Assembly: GCF_964355755.1 (NCBI RefSeq)
Contig: NC_092673.1
Coordinates: forward strand, 14,267,001 to 14,331,000
Source of the DNA: Antedon mediterranea
Taxonomy: Eukaryota; Echinodermata; Crinoidea; Comatulida; Antedonidae
Length of the DNA stretch: 64,000 bases
Direction: 5' to 3'
Positions 12,091-23,639 of this stretch are shown one piece after another. Position 1 is the stretch's first letter; each line of letters opens with the position of its first letter. Below the pieces are notes generated by a model. The model did no database searches and was not told where the DNA came from. It saw nothing but the letters and a program-made list of their open reading frames with translations. The translations under genes were made by a program, and so were the position numbers.

Positions 12091-13582
12091 ACCGGCACGT
12101 ACGTTCGCCGCATAGACTTGCCCCAAGTCTGTATTATCTTTTTTTTAAATTTATTTGTTTTTATTTCGACCGCGATTTTTGTCTGAAAATACAGACTTGT
12201 GAAACACGTATAGAAATCGATTTGCAGACCGCAAACATCCGATAAGAATGACGTATAAGTTTATCATACCGTATTTGGCTATATGGGGCGGGCGGTATGT
12301 AAATATAGATTTCGAATCAACCAATGATCATTTTGTTTCAAAATGAAAAAGATCGAGTACGTACAGTGCTGAATGTACGATCGAGACTGTTGAAATATAA
12401 AATCGTAATGCCAAGTTGTTTTGTTTATTAATTGTTTAGTCCTTGGCCTAGGCCTCTTTTGTAGGTCCTACTCAATTCGCACGTATGACCTGCCAAATAA
12501 AACGCCAATAAAGTAGGCCTACATACCACCACCGGCGGCACACAACAACAGGGCTACAACACCACACAGAACAGGACAGGGTCTGGGTGGGAATTTAAAT
12601 CAAAATTATCTCCGCGTAATAAAATGATCCATTCAATGTTTGATTTGCGGAGAAGCTAGCCTATCATATCACGAGTTTTCATGTTCTTGGGAAAAATCCC
12701 ATCAAATGTTTACCAGACTACTAGGCATATAGAATCATTTCTAGCCTTCAGAAACTTTCATAAATGTACCCAAGTACACATTGTCTAAACGTAACATAGC
12801 GCATGCGCATCATCTTAGTTGTTGAGTCTTTGAAATTCTGAAATATGAATATTAAAACGGTGTACGAGTGAGTAGCCAATCGCATGCAGCTGAAACTAGT
12901 CAACCGTATAATCGTATGCACCAAGAATTCTTGGTGTCAAACCACGTGACTTGTGCGTGTTTCCCCAGACGGAGTATCCAAAATCAAGTAGTATACGTAT
13001 GAAACGCCATATGTGCCAAAATATTTATCTTTTTACTAATATTAAGACAAAACTCCGTCTGGAACCCAGACTAGTTCGCCGCAATGCAAGAATAGGTAAG
13101 TTTACTGGAAAAGCCAAACTATAGAGGGTGTCGGAATCAACCAAGCGTGAGATTTGAAAGTTTTCGCACAAAAGTTTGATTGCTCTAAACACAAAAAGAC
13201 GTTAAAAATTGTGACAAATATTCATTCAGAATTTTGAGTAAAGCAGTATTTTAATTTTTTAAATTATATTCTACAAGAATTTTTAAGTTTAAACATTTTT
13301 GACACAATATTTAAAATATTACAGCATTTCAAAGATAGCAATATGGGAATTTCTGAAGTAAAATGAGTCAACTAAAATGTTAAATTGTAATTAATCTGAA
13401 GTTTTCTCAGATATGACGAATATCATATCATCTTATTTAGATAACAATGCATTTAATTTTAATTAAAACTATAGAGAGCAACAATTATTTTACGAGATTA
13501 ACATTTGCCTGAATTTTGGCTATTTTTGCACAGCAGAATAGACGTTCCTATGTTAAAGCATAGGCGCGCACCTGATAAGGCT
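12091..13582. other. Non-coding stretch
   Basis: No coding segment recognised. It contains an 11-bp inverted pair (CCAGACGGAGT at about 12966 and its complement at about 13053) enclosing ~75 bp, and several AGGCCTA palindromes near 12440-12520. The rest is AT-rich unique-looking sequence. Confidence 0.4.
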
Positions 13583-13750
13583 ATAAATACAGTATTAGAT
13601 GAGTGGAAATAGATGAAAAGTTGCAACAGTTTGTTTTTTTGATGAATCATGTTCAGAATATAATAGGGAATAACATATCCAAAATCTACCTTCATCTGAA
13701 AACTATAAATGGTGTAATTTGCATAAATTCAAAATGGCTGCCATTCAATC
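13583..13750 (+). repeat. Left arm of a ~170-bp inverted repeat pair
   Basis: The run from TAGATGAGTGGAAATAGA through GCAACAGTTTGTTTTTTTG and CATATCCAAAATCTACC to TCAAAATGGCTGCCATT has its reverse complement at 19795-19965. Similarity is high but imperfect, with small indels. The pair encloses the 14632-18970 gene. Beyond the outer edge (before 13583, after 19965) I see no further match. Confidence 0.65.
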
Positions 13751-14215
13751 ATTAAATGCTTATAAATCAGGTAATACAAAGCTAAACATGTTGATTTTAG
13801 GGTCTATACCTATGTTTTCAATACCAAAGAATCCATTTATGTCACTTTTATTTTTCCTAAAGTAGCCATTTTGAAATCCAATATGGCTGACATCCACAAT
13901 TGTACCGTTTCATGCTTTTAAAGCATAACAAAATATTACTATTACTTAAAAAATAATACTGGTTATCATTAACATTACTTCTATTTTGATAAAATGAAGA
14001 ATGTTCCAGAATAAAAAAAATAAAAATAACAATCCCATAATTCCAAGCAAAACAAAAGATCCTGATTGACTGAAAGTTTTCCCAGGAAAAATGAATGACA
14101 TGAAGAAAGTACATACAGAATCTAGTATTTCTTAATACTAATTCATTCAAGTAAGTTTCAAGAGTTTCTGAATATCAATCAACAGTAGTTCTAAACATCA
14201 GTATTTATATAAAAC

Positions 14216-14445
14216 CTAGGCCGTGTGTAGGCCTAGGTGGCATGAGCCTAAGTCAGTTAGGCCTAGGCAGCATAGCCTAAGTCAGTTAGGCCTAGGCAGC
14301 ATAGCCTAGTCAGTTAGGCCTAGGCAGCATAGCCTAGTCAGTTAGGCCTAGGCAGCATAGCCTAAGTCAGTTAGGCCTAGGCAGCATAGCCTAAGTCAGT
14401 TAGGCCTAGGCGGCATGAGCCTAAGCAAGATAGGCCTAGTGATGG
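14216..14445 (+). repeat. AGGCCTA-rich minisatellite, ~28-29-bp units
   Basis: About seven head-to-tail copies of TAGGCCTAGGCAGCATAGCC plus TAAGTCAGT, with units of 28 or 29 bases depending on one A. The edge units carry GGTGGCATGAGCC or GGCGGCATGAGCC variants. It ends about 190 bp before the first ORF of the next gene. Confidence 0.85.
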
Positions 14446-14631
14446 TTTAGGCATGGTCAGCTTAGGCCTATGTAGTTCAACTTGGGCTTAGACTAGCTTG
14501 AATATAATTTTAGAGCTAATGACCAAAAGAACCAAAGACCTTTCTTTATCTTTTCTTATACAATAGTTTGCAAGAAAACAAATTATAAGGAAGGGAAAAT
14601 AAGTATTTGAATTGTTTTAACTTACAGGACT

Positions 14632-17600
14632 ATGAGTAGGCCTATGCAAAACCAAGAAGACCATTCTGAGACAGATTTATGTCCATTATGTGATAAGAGT
14701 ATGACTGATGATGATGGTAGAAGAACAGTAAACATTACTCAAAAAGCAGCAAGGACAGTAAATGAAGCTAGTAGTAAAGAAAAAGGAACATCATTGCAAG
14801 TAGTAGCCGGTCAGGTCCTCCACTCAGACTGCAGAAAAGCATTTACCAACAAGAGAAACATTGCTGTCGCTAAAAAAAGAAAGGCGGAAGAATTTATTGT
14901 TGAGACACCATCTTTGAGATCAAAGCAGTCAATATTCAATTTTTCTAGCCATTGTCTTTATTGTGAAAGTAAGGTAGTTGATGAAGATGGAAATCGTCTT
15001 GAAAATGTATACAGAGTAGCTTCTTGGAATTGTCAAGATTCTATTTTAAATTCCTGTAAGATCCGAGGAGATAAATGGGCAGATGATGTGCGATCGTGTT
15101 GTTTTTGCTCAAGACTTACCAGCCGTTGATGCTGTATATCATCAAGTTTGTAGCGTCAATTTCAGAACTGGCAGAAACATTCCTAACGAGTACGACACTA
15201 ATTCTGGTGGAGACAAACAAACTCGCCCTGGGCGAAAAGCTGATACCACTCGTGAACAGGCTTTTTTACTAGTACTAGAAGAGTTTTTGGAAAATGAGGA
15301 AGAGCAGACCACAATATCTGATCTAGTTGATAGAATGGCATGCTTGTGTTCAGAGCCATATAGCAATATCTACATGAAGGTAAAACTCTATGAATATTTT
15401 GGAGATTCCATGATGATTACTCAAGTTGGTAACCGTTCAAATATTATTACAATTCGTAAATCAGCTGCAAAAATATTGAATGAATTTTATGTAAATCACA
15501 AACAAGAAGAAAATGAAGAGGTACGTAAGAAAAATATTTTAAGAGCTGCTGCAGCATTAATTAAAGCAGACATCGATCAGGTAAAGGATAGTCGAGACAT
15601 ATATCCTGATCTTCAAGGTCTCGGAAATATAGAACGTAACTTAGCATATCTTCCAATGTCACTCAGAATGTTTTTAAGTGATATTTTTAGAGGGAATAAA
15701 ACTTCTAATGAAATCAAAATTGCAGCAATTGGACAGAGTATCATGCAGCAGACTAGACCAAGAAGTATTGTAGCACCTATCCCGTTTGGATTAACTATGC
15801 AGTTGCATTGGAAATGGGGCTCTAAAGAACTTATTGAAAATCTGAACAACAAAGGATTTTGCTTGTCTTATGATGAGGCATGCCATTTCAAAGCATGTGC
15901 TGCTAATGATCAGAGCGACCCATTTTCTAATTTAGATGGTCACTTTTGTCATGTGATTGCAGACAATGTAGACCACAATATTGTAACACTAAATGGAAAG
16001 AATACTTACCATGGCATGGGTCTAATGTTTACAGCTACCCCAGAAATAAGCTCCAAACGCCAAGTTCCTCGTAGTGCTTCTCGTAACATTGACAAACCAA
16101 AGAGCGTTGACATTAAAAGATTTCGAAAATTGGGAAAAGCTGGCGATAACATGATATATAATGCATTACCAATGATTGACAAGGAAGATGACCGAGAGCA
16201 CCTTGATACATTGTGGAACATAGCATTTCCGTATCGAACAGATAGACCTAGTTGGTCTGGATTTATGCAGGCTGTGACGAGATGTGCTCATCCAGGAAAG
16301 TCTTCTTTTCATTTTCTGCCAATGGTAGACTTGGATCCCACAAATATGAGCTGCGTGTATTCAACTCTATTATTCGTAAATAACCAATGCCTAAAACATG
16401 GAGTTACACCTGTTGTAACCTTTGACCAGCCACTTTGGTTTAAAGCAAAACAAATAACTACTCATGAAGAAGAGGTGAAAGGTATGATTCTAAATCTTGG
16501 AGGGTTTCATACACTTATGAGCTTCTTAGGCAGCATTGGCCACATCATGAGGTCGAGTGGATTACGATCATTATTGGAACTAGTATATGCCGGCAACACA
16601 GTTACACACATGCTCATGGGAAAAGAATATGAGAGAGCAATACGAGGTAACTTCTTGATTGATGGAGCTCTCAATGGGCTTCTGGTAAAGAAGATGCTGA
16701 ATGATAATGATGACCCGCAACTACTGGACTATGCTTTAGAAAAATTTGACGAAGTTTTAACATCAAGTGAAACAGTTGTATGCAAAACAGATAGCAAAAT
16801 ACAATCTATACAGGAGACGCTGCAGCAAACCAAATACTTGCAGAAAAGGCCAACTGGGCAGTTATGGATCCAGTACATGAAGATGATAGGTATCTTGCGA
16901 TGTGCCTTGCGAGCACAGCGCACTGGTCAATTTATGCTCTATCTGAAGTCTCTACAGGACATGCTGCCATTTTTTGCTGCTAGTGGTCACAACAATTACG
17001 CAAAATCGGTTCATCTATTTTTGCAAGATATGTTTCAACTTGAAGAAAGTAACCCAGACGTGTACTCAAAGTTTATTTCTGGATTGTTTTTCGTGAGAAG
17101 AAGTGACCGCTTCTGGGCTGGCCTCCCAACAGATCTCATCATTGAACAGGTTCTGATGAGATCATTAAAAAGCAAAGGAGGCTTAACACATGGGAGAGGA
17201 ATGGACGAGACTCAACGGACAAGATGGCTCCTCTCAATGCCAGCATTTGCCGATATAAACAAAGAAATGGAAAGCATGTATCAAAGAACACATGAAAACT
17301 ACAACAAGCACATGACACCTAGTAGACGTAAACAAGATAATCAAGACACTGAGTGCATCTTTGAATTCCTACAATGCCATGATCCATTTGATGACAATGA
17401 AAATTTGTATGATATTTCCACTGGTATATCGTCTTGTTCTTCAAATGTACATAAAGCTGAAGAAATTGGTAAAGCAATTATGAAGAAAATGGAAGGAGAA
17501 ACGGTTTCAAATTATGTATTTCACAAGAAAGATCAGGTTAAAGTCATGGGAAAAAAAGTGGTTGCTCAAGGGGAAGATATTCCAGTGGACCCCCAACTTC

Positions 17601-18970
17601 TGTTTCAGCGATTACTTGTTATAGCAAATAATACAGAATTAAATCTTGGTGAGGTGCTGAATTATGAACTTTCCATCTATCCACCATCTCTATTCAATAG
17701 CAAAGGAATGCTACATTCACCTAACAAGCCACAGCTTTCAGATGCAATATCAAAACACTGTCAACCAACCTCACCTACTATATTAAATGAGGAAGATCAT
17801 TGCTATGCTTTCGATGGAGGCTCATTGATTCAACGAATGGAATGGAAAAAAGGAGATACATATGATCAAATTATGGAAAAATATGTAGTCTATGTCTAAC
17901 AGTTTTCTAATCCCGTTGTAATCTTTGATGGATACAACAACACATCCACAAAGAGTATCACACATCAGATTCGATCAAAGGGTATTTCAGCACCATTAAT
18001 AGCCCTTTCACCAAATCTACCATTTAAATTAGACAAGAAAACATTCCTTACAAACAACAACAACAAGCAAAATTTCATAAACATGTTATCAGATAAAATG
18101 TTGAAAAAAAATGGCATTCAAACAATTCATGCAGAAGGTGATGCAGATGTTCTTATTGCAAAAACAGCCGTTGATTTAGCTGTATGTAGACCAACTTATG
18201 TAATAGCTGAGGACACAGACATCCTTGTTTTACTGTGTCATCGAATAAAATCGAACACTATTGGGTTGTTCATAAAATCTGGAAAAGCCAATTCAAAACA
18301 TCCTTTATGGGACATAAAGGTTACTAGTGTTAAACTTGGAGATCAGTTTTGCAGGTTTTTGCCATTTCTTCACGCTCTTTGTGGATGTGATACCACCTCT
18401 CGTCTATACAGCATCGGGAAAGGGATAGTTTTAAAGAAAAAAGAGTTACTTATGCAACATGGAGAACCATTTCTTTCAAGATATTCGAATCACGAAACAA
18501 TTAAGAAAGCTGGTGAAAGAGCTCTTGTTCACTTGTATGGTGGATGTGAAGAAAGCATTAATGAACTGCGCCATAAGAAATTCAATGAAAAAGTTTTAAA
18601 AAGCATTCGTAGCATAGAGGTACAAAGCATTCCACCTACATCAGACTCTGCAAAATATCATTCGTACCGAGTTTATTATCAAACACAAGTGTGGATGGGG
18701 AACAACCACCTAAAGCCAGAAGAGTGGGGTTGGAAATTAAAGAATGGAAAGTTGATGCCTATTACTATGGATTCTAGCCCTGCACCTCATGAACTGTTGA
18801 AGGTAATAAGGTGCAAATGTAAGGGATATTGCGATACCTTACAATGTTCTTGCAAAAAAAATGGCCTCTACTGTACAAACTCTTGTGGCGAATGCCAGGA
18901 TGGCTTCTGTACAAATATTTTGTTGGAAGACAATACTGATATTATTGGAGATAGTGATATCTATCTATAA
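14632..18970 (+). pseudogene. Nearly complete ~1,440-residue protein with FEN1/PIN-like nuclease and Cys-rich tail; one frameshift, one stop
   Basis: Segment A (14632-15129) has CPLC and a later H-x2-C, a probable zinc-binding N-terminus. A 1-2 base indel near 15085 moves the frame to segment B (15083-17899), which carries conserved blocks AVYHQVCSVNFRTGR, IADNVDHNIVTLNGKNTYHG, HPGKSSFHFLPMVDLDP, VTFDQPLWFKAK, GGFHTLMSFLGSIG and GGLTHGRGMDETQR. A single TAA (17897-17899) interrupts the frame, which then continues unbroken to 18970. Segment C has EGDADVLIAKTA, EDTDILVLL and LHALCGCDTTSRLYSIGKG, matching the acidic residues and GCD-x-GIG-type region of FEN1/XPG nucleases. It ends in a CXC-like Cys cluster (CKCKGYC, CSCKKNG, CGECQDGFC). 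An acceptor (TTACAG) precedes the first ATG, so an upstream exon is possible. I know similar predicted proteins as multi-copy, functionally unassigned genes in invertebrates. Flanking inverted repeats suggest mobility, which is an inference. The lesions are few, so the copy is young, or the TAA and indel could be assembly errors. Confidence 0.7.
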
Positions 18971-19259
18971 CAATGCAACAGACTTTGATCGAATTAGAAG
19001 AAAGTTTTGTACACCGACGGACGTTTATAAACTTTCAAATTTCCTTTATTAAGTTGTCTTACAAATTCGATACAGCCACACATAACAAGTAAGAGTTCAT
19101 GCAACATTCTAAATTTTAATTTGTTAATATGATTTATCTTTAGTGTCTGAGCTTAAAATAATATTATGCCAATGTGCCCAATATTGAATAATTGATAGTA
19201 CAATATATTAATATGTAAAATTAATGTTCAAAAAAAGTTCAGAACCCAGATTGAATTAT

Positions 19260-19785
19260 TTAGAATTTTTATGATCATGTTTATATTGGTGTTTAATACA
19301 TGCTTATTCTATTTAATGGTTTAATATATACTAATAGCATTTTTATAATAAGGTATACTGAAATGACCTTTGACCTAAGGTCAAAGGACATATTAAATGT
19401 CATATTCGGAATGTTTAGGGTCATGTTTATATTGGTATTTAATACATTCTTATACTAAATATTCGATGGTTTAATAGATCATTAGGGTTTTTTAATAAGG
19501 TATACTGAAATGACCTTTGACCGAAGGTCAAAGGACAAATTAAATGTCATATTCGGAATGTTTAGGGTTATGTTTATATTGGTATTTAATACATTCTTAT
19601 ACTAAATATTCGATGGTTTAATAGATAATTAGGGTTTTTTATAAGGTATAATAAAATGACCTTTGACCGAGGGTCAAAGGTCAAATCAAATGTGCTATTC
19701 CGAATGTTTAGGGTCATGTTTATATTTGTGTTTAATACATTCTTATACCAAATTCTTTATGGTTTAAGAGATAATTGGGATCAAA
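19260..19785 (+). repeat. ~147-bp tandem satellite, about 3.5 copies, with palindromic DR1 motifs
   Basis: The phrase GTTTATATTGGTATTTAATACATTCTTATAC, then TTCGATGGTTTAATAGAT, then GGTATACTGAAATGACCTTTGACC recurs with a period of 146-148 bp (copies near 19272, 19420, 19567, 19716). Each full copy contains a palindrome of TGACCTTTGACC and its complement, at 19364-19390, 19511-19536 and 19658-19683. Confidence 0.8.
19364..19683. promoter_or_regulatory. Three inverted pairs of DR1-type nuclear-receptor half sites
   Basis: TGACCTTTGACC on one strand is AGGTCA-x-AGGTCA (DR1) on the other, the site class bound by HNF4, RXR and COUP-TF type receptors in animals. In each of three satellite copies two DR1s face each other across 1-2 bases; the third reads TGACCTTTGACCGAGGGTCAAAGGTCA across 19658-19684. 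The match is seen in the sequence. Binding or function is untested and may be incidental to the repeat. Confidence 0.35.
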
Positions 19786-19794
19786 GTTGTAAAA

Positions 19795-19965
19795 TGGCAG
19801 CCATTTTGATTTTATGCAAATTAGCTAATTTATAATGGGCAGATCAGGGTAGATTTGGATATGATAATATCTACATATAGTTGAGCATGTTTCAGCAAAA
19901 AAACAAACTGTTGCAATTGAAAAGTCTATTTCCACTCATCTATATACAGTACACATAAATACTAG
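19795..19965 (-). repeat. Right arm of the ~170-bp inverted repeat pair
   Basis: Reverse complement of 13583-13750 (for example AAAATGGCAGCCATTTTGAT, CAAAAAAACAAACTGTTGCA, TCTATTTCCACTCATCTA). With the left arm it brackets 6.38 kb containing the FEN1-like gene, the AGGCCTA minisatellite and the DR1 satellite. No clear target-site duplication was found at the outer edges, so it may instead be two copies of a dispersed repeat in opposite orientation. Confidence 0.6.
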
Positions 19966-20199
19966 ATTAATATAAACTAGGGATACAATAACAGTTGATA
20001 CCAGTTATTAAATTATTTTTATTTTCTAATATCTGTATTAATATATGTATTATTTTAATGAACAACACTTAAATACAGTATAAGTTATTACAATAGCATG
20101 TGTCTTGTATTTATCTTTTAAGTCAGAAATTATATTTTTATTATACAGTATTAATAAATATAATATTATATTATATCATGACACTTTATTTATTTCAGA

Positions 20200-22660
20200 A
20201 TGGATAACCATCTTAAAATCCTGGATTCTTTATGCAGAATATGTGGCCAGTGCTTAAAATCATATAATGATTACAAAAGGGGTAATATTCCCAAGCGCAA
20301 AGAAGTCACAATGCATACCGATTTAATTGCACAGCTAGGCTTTGACCCAAATACAGATGAAGCCGCAGTGCATCCTAGATATTTGTGTCATCTATGCTAC
20401 ACTGCATTAAAATCTTCAAGATCAAACCTGAAAACCAGTAGTGTGGAAGCCACACACAAGAATAGGACCCTGCACCACATGTCAAAGGCATACAATCCAA
20501 TCAAAGGGAGGAAGACCAAGAAAAAGGAAATTGTCGACCACTTTTCTTCCATTATGTGTCAAGAAGTTTTAGTTTGGTTACAATTGGATTATTGGATGCT
20601 TTACATGTTGTTTTTACCAATGTGTTTGTATCAGTCCTGTTGCCTTACCATGTAATCATGTCTCATGTAAAGCATGTATCCAGTCATGTTTTGTTGATGT
20701 TGATAAAACTGTTTAATGTCCTAAACGCAATTTTGATGTTCATTTTTTGTCTTGTCACTTCTGTACCAGCATTGTTCATTGAATGTCATGTAAAGTTGTT
20801 TGTAAATCGTGTCGTTGTGTAATTCAGTGTAGAGAATGTAATGTCCATGTTTGTGTTTGTGATCATGATTATTACTGTGCATCACCAAATCAAACGGATC
20901 CAATTCATATATTCCAAGTTGAGCCAATCAAAAGATGGAACTACAACATTTATGATAATGAAAAGGTGAGAATAAAAATAATGTAACAGCAATATATTTG
21001 AGAAAAGGAAATTATTATACACATTGTAAATTACATATATATCAATAAAGTTCATAATTAAAATAAAATATAAATTGGTTACAATTTTTTTTTAGTATTA
21101 ATAAAAACAAAACATAATATATTAGTGAACATTAATGTTTATTAACACTTCAAATTCGAAAACAACAACAAACTTAAAAATGCTTCTTGTTTTAGATTCT
21201 TAAATCAGTTGCCATACCGGTAATTCGTAAACCGTTGTCATCTGTGCGCCATAAAACTCTTCAGAAACGAACTAAGTTTTTGACCAAGGTAAGAGATTTG
21301 GTCAGTGAGACGGCATGGTACAGCAAAAAGACGAAGTGAGGAGTATGCCATGTGAACTGCAAACTATTTTGGCTTAACCCATAAAGATGCCATTTGGTGA
21401 TTTGTTATTCCTGAAAACAAATCTAGGCCTCACTTGGAAGAGAAACAGGAAATTAAAACAGTAAGTATAATTATCCTAAAGTACACCTGATTTATTTGAT
21501 TTATTTGGGTAAAATCTTGTGAAATAACAATCTATATAATATATAATTTACAGGCAAAGTAGAAATTCTATATATAATTATTATCTTTTCTGTTCAAGAT
21601 GGTTAAAAAAAATATGGCATTGCTGCTGAATGTGAGGGCAAAATGCGTATTCAAGTAAAAGAAATTGTCAACGACAACTTGACATCAGAATATCTTCCCA
21701 TTTTGGCAGTCGATGAATTCACAAAGGACATGGTAATACAGAAAGTTTCCTGTGTACAGGCAGGTTAAGAACCTGATACAAAAAATTTATCAAAACTTAA
21801 GTGAGCTTGAGAGGTAAATATTTAAAATTGTATTCTTACCTCAATTAATTACTTTTAGGTGTTTTCCCCTGGCGTCCATATCAGTCTTGGACTATACTTA
21901 AAGCACTTTGTTTTGAAGATGCTTGCCAGGTAGGCCTACTTGACAATGAAATGGGGTTTTACCTGGCCAATGACCAAACTATTGAATAAACAAACCACCA
22001 TCGCCAGCAATTTAATTTTTATGTAAGTCAGCTCCAGAAAGCAAGATTACATATTAAAACAGAGGCTGATGCGATACAGACAGCTGTTGAATCTCTGGAG
22101 GATTATTTGTCTGTTTTTTTAATTCTAAATGAAGATATAATAACCTACAAAAGATCATCAAAGAAATTGAAGAGAAAAAATGTCAACAACAATATCATGT
22201 AAGTGCATTTAAATAATTTAAATTTTTTAGGTGCAATACCTGGAAAAAATGTTTAAATGAGTCACATCTCATAAATGTAACTATTATTTTATTTATAGAC
22301 AAATGAAGCAATGAAGTTTAGAGATGTCAAACTTGACAAAGGCTTTGAGCCCATATGTGGAAAAATCGATTCCACACTTATTTATTTAATAAGAGCATTG
22401 TACCAATGTTGTAAAAATGATTGAAAGATAACAAGATTAATATATTTAGACAAATTTGGGGGGTAGTTATTAATGATTTATGAATACTTACATTAAAATT
22501 TAGACTGAAAACGGATATCCAACAGAAATGAACATTTCTAGGTACTTGAGTTTCTTCAGGGAAAACTTTGAAGAAACGGAGCCTCCAAAGATGCATCTCC
22601 TGGAGCACCATGTATGCAGTTGGATCGCCAAATAATTTTCTACACAGCATATACCTATAT
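20200..22660 (+). pseudogene. Decayed multi-exon gene with CxxC domain and RING finger, N-terminal-RAG1-like
   Basis: Blocks in order: (1) 20200-20440, LCRICGQCLKS...HPRYLCHLCY, a two-CxxC zinc region as in the RAG1 N-terminus; (2) after a frameshift near 20441, VWKPHTRIGPCTTCQRHT and KGGRPRKRK; (3) 20600-20760, a RING-like C-V-C ... CNHVSCKACIQSC ... CPKRNFD interrupted by TAA; (4) 20780-20965, a Cys-rich stretch; (5) about 21610-21760, KKYGIAAECEGKMRIQVKEI; (6) 21855-21930, VFSPGVHISLGLYLKH; (7) 22020-22200, helical; (8) 22300-22370, FEPICGKID; (9) 22530-22640, PPKMHLLEHHVCSWIA. Pieces 5-9 follow the order I recall from multi-copy cnidarian/echinoderm genes. Elements carrying the RAG1 N-terminal (CxxC plus RING) domain, named N-RAG-TP, are described from sea slug with relatives in other invertebrates. 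Assignment to that group is an inference. Several stops and frameshifts: not functional. Confidence 0.5.
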
Positions 22661-23348
22661 ACAGTATTATGGTTCAGGAATTTATTCATACTCACTTCAG
22701 CATTTCTTCAGGTGAAAGTAGCATGTGCTGTTGTGATGATGATGATGTCATGATGAGGCTGTCAATCAATCAATCAATCCATTTTCATAGCGCCGTTCCA
22801 ACAATCCAACATCATTGCTCAATCATATATTATATATAGCAATGTAAAAAAGAAAACTCAGAAAAAGTTAGTTTGTAGAAGTGATTTAAAACTGTCCATT
22901 TAATAATATGTAAAGGCTAGCCTAGGCCAGCAGTACTGAATGTTAGATCTCCCAGCTATGTTTTCTCCTTGCTTGGAAGAGCTTGATTGCGCGATCTCAA
23001 TAGGCTTTTTTGATTGAGTTGAGGGGAAAATTTATTGGCACTGCACTTTTTTATTAGTGGCACACTTCAACTTGGCTCCTTTAAACAATAAAAAATATGT
23101 TACTGTACCATTACTTTAAATGAAACTTGTCTTTGAGGAAAATAATTTTTCTAAACAAATTTCTTTTACCTCTTTCTATAATGGAATAACCCAAACTTAG
23201 GGTTTACTATACAATATGCGGATGATACTATTATAGAAGAAAAAGGTAATTTGTGGATCTAAATGTAATCGACCGTTACTGAAAATAAACAACTGCGCAT
23301 GTTTTTTAATTGGCGTGTTAACGCGCATGCGTCAAATCGAGAAATTCT
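22661..23348. other. Non-coding stretch with TCAA microsatellite
   Basis: A short (TCAA)n tract at about 22761-22778 runs into CATTTTCATAGCGCCGTTCC, a boundary typical of short interspersed repeat tails in marine invertebrates. The remainder is AT-rich with no recognised exon. Confidence 0.4.
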
Positions 23349-23564
23349 TTGGAAAACATACATGCAAGAGAAACACTTTACACTTCAAATGTGATACGCA
23401 CAATGATACCAAATACAATAATCAAACAATTTATCGCCTATTGTCATGAATACGATTTCACTCATCTCAGTGAGCGTTCACTTCGAAGGATCTTAGAAGT
23501 ATGTCCTGCTTCTGTGCGGAAGTCACTGCAGGGCTTAGATTTTTTCACAGCAAATGTTGTTTAG
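23349..23564 (+). pseudogene. Fragment of the same repetitive gene family as 11482-12090 (next segment)
   Basis: An open block reading NVIRTMIPNTIIKQFIAYC, then SERSLRRILEVCPASVRKSL and QGLDFF. In the family as I remember it this follows the VDHFITFITS block with which the 11.5-12.1 kb fragment ends, so the two pieces are consecutive parts of one protein but 11 kb apart here. There is no start or downstream continuation; the frame closes at TAG in 23562-23564. Confidence 0.5.
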
Positions 23565-23639
23565 ATTTACTTTGATCCACCGGTTATACCATACAATTGT
23601 TCTTATATACTTATACTGTCGATAATTTATTTATTGTGT

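Noticed and set aside
14216-14445. CRISPR-like array
   Set aside because: Units are contiguous with no unique spacers, and the DNA is eukaryotic; it is a minisatellite.
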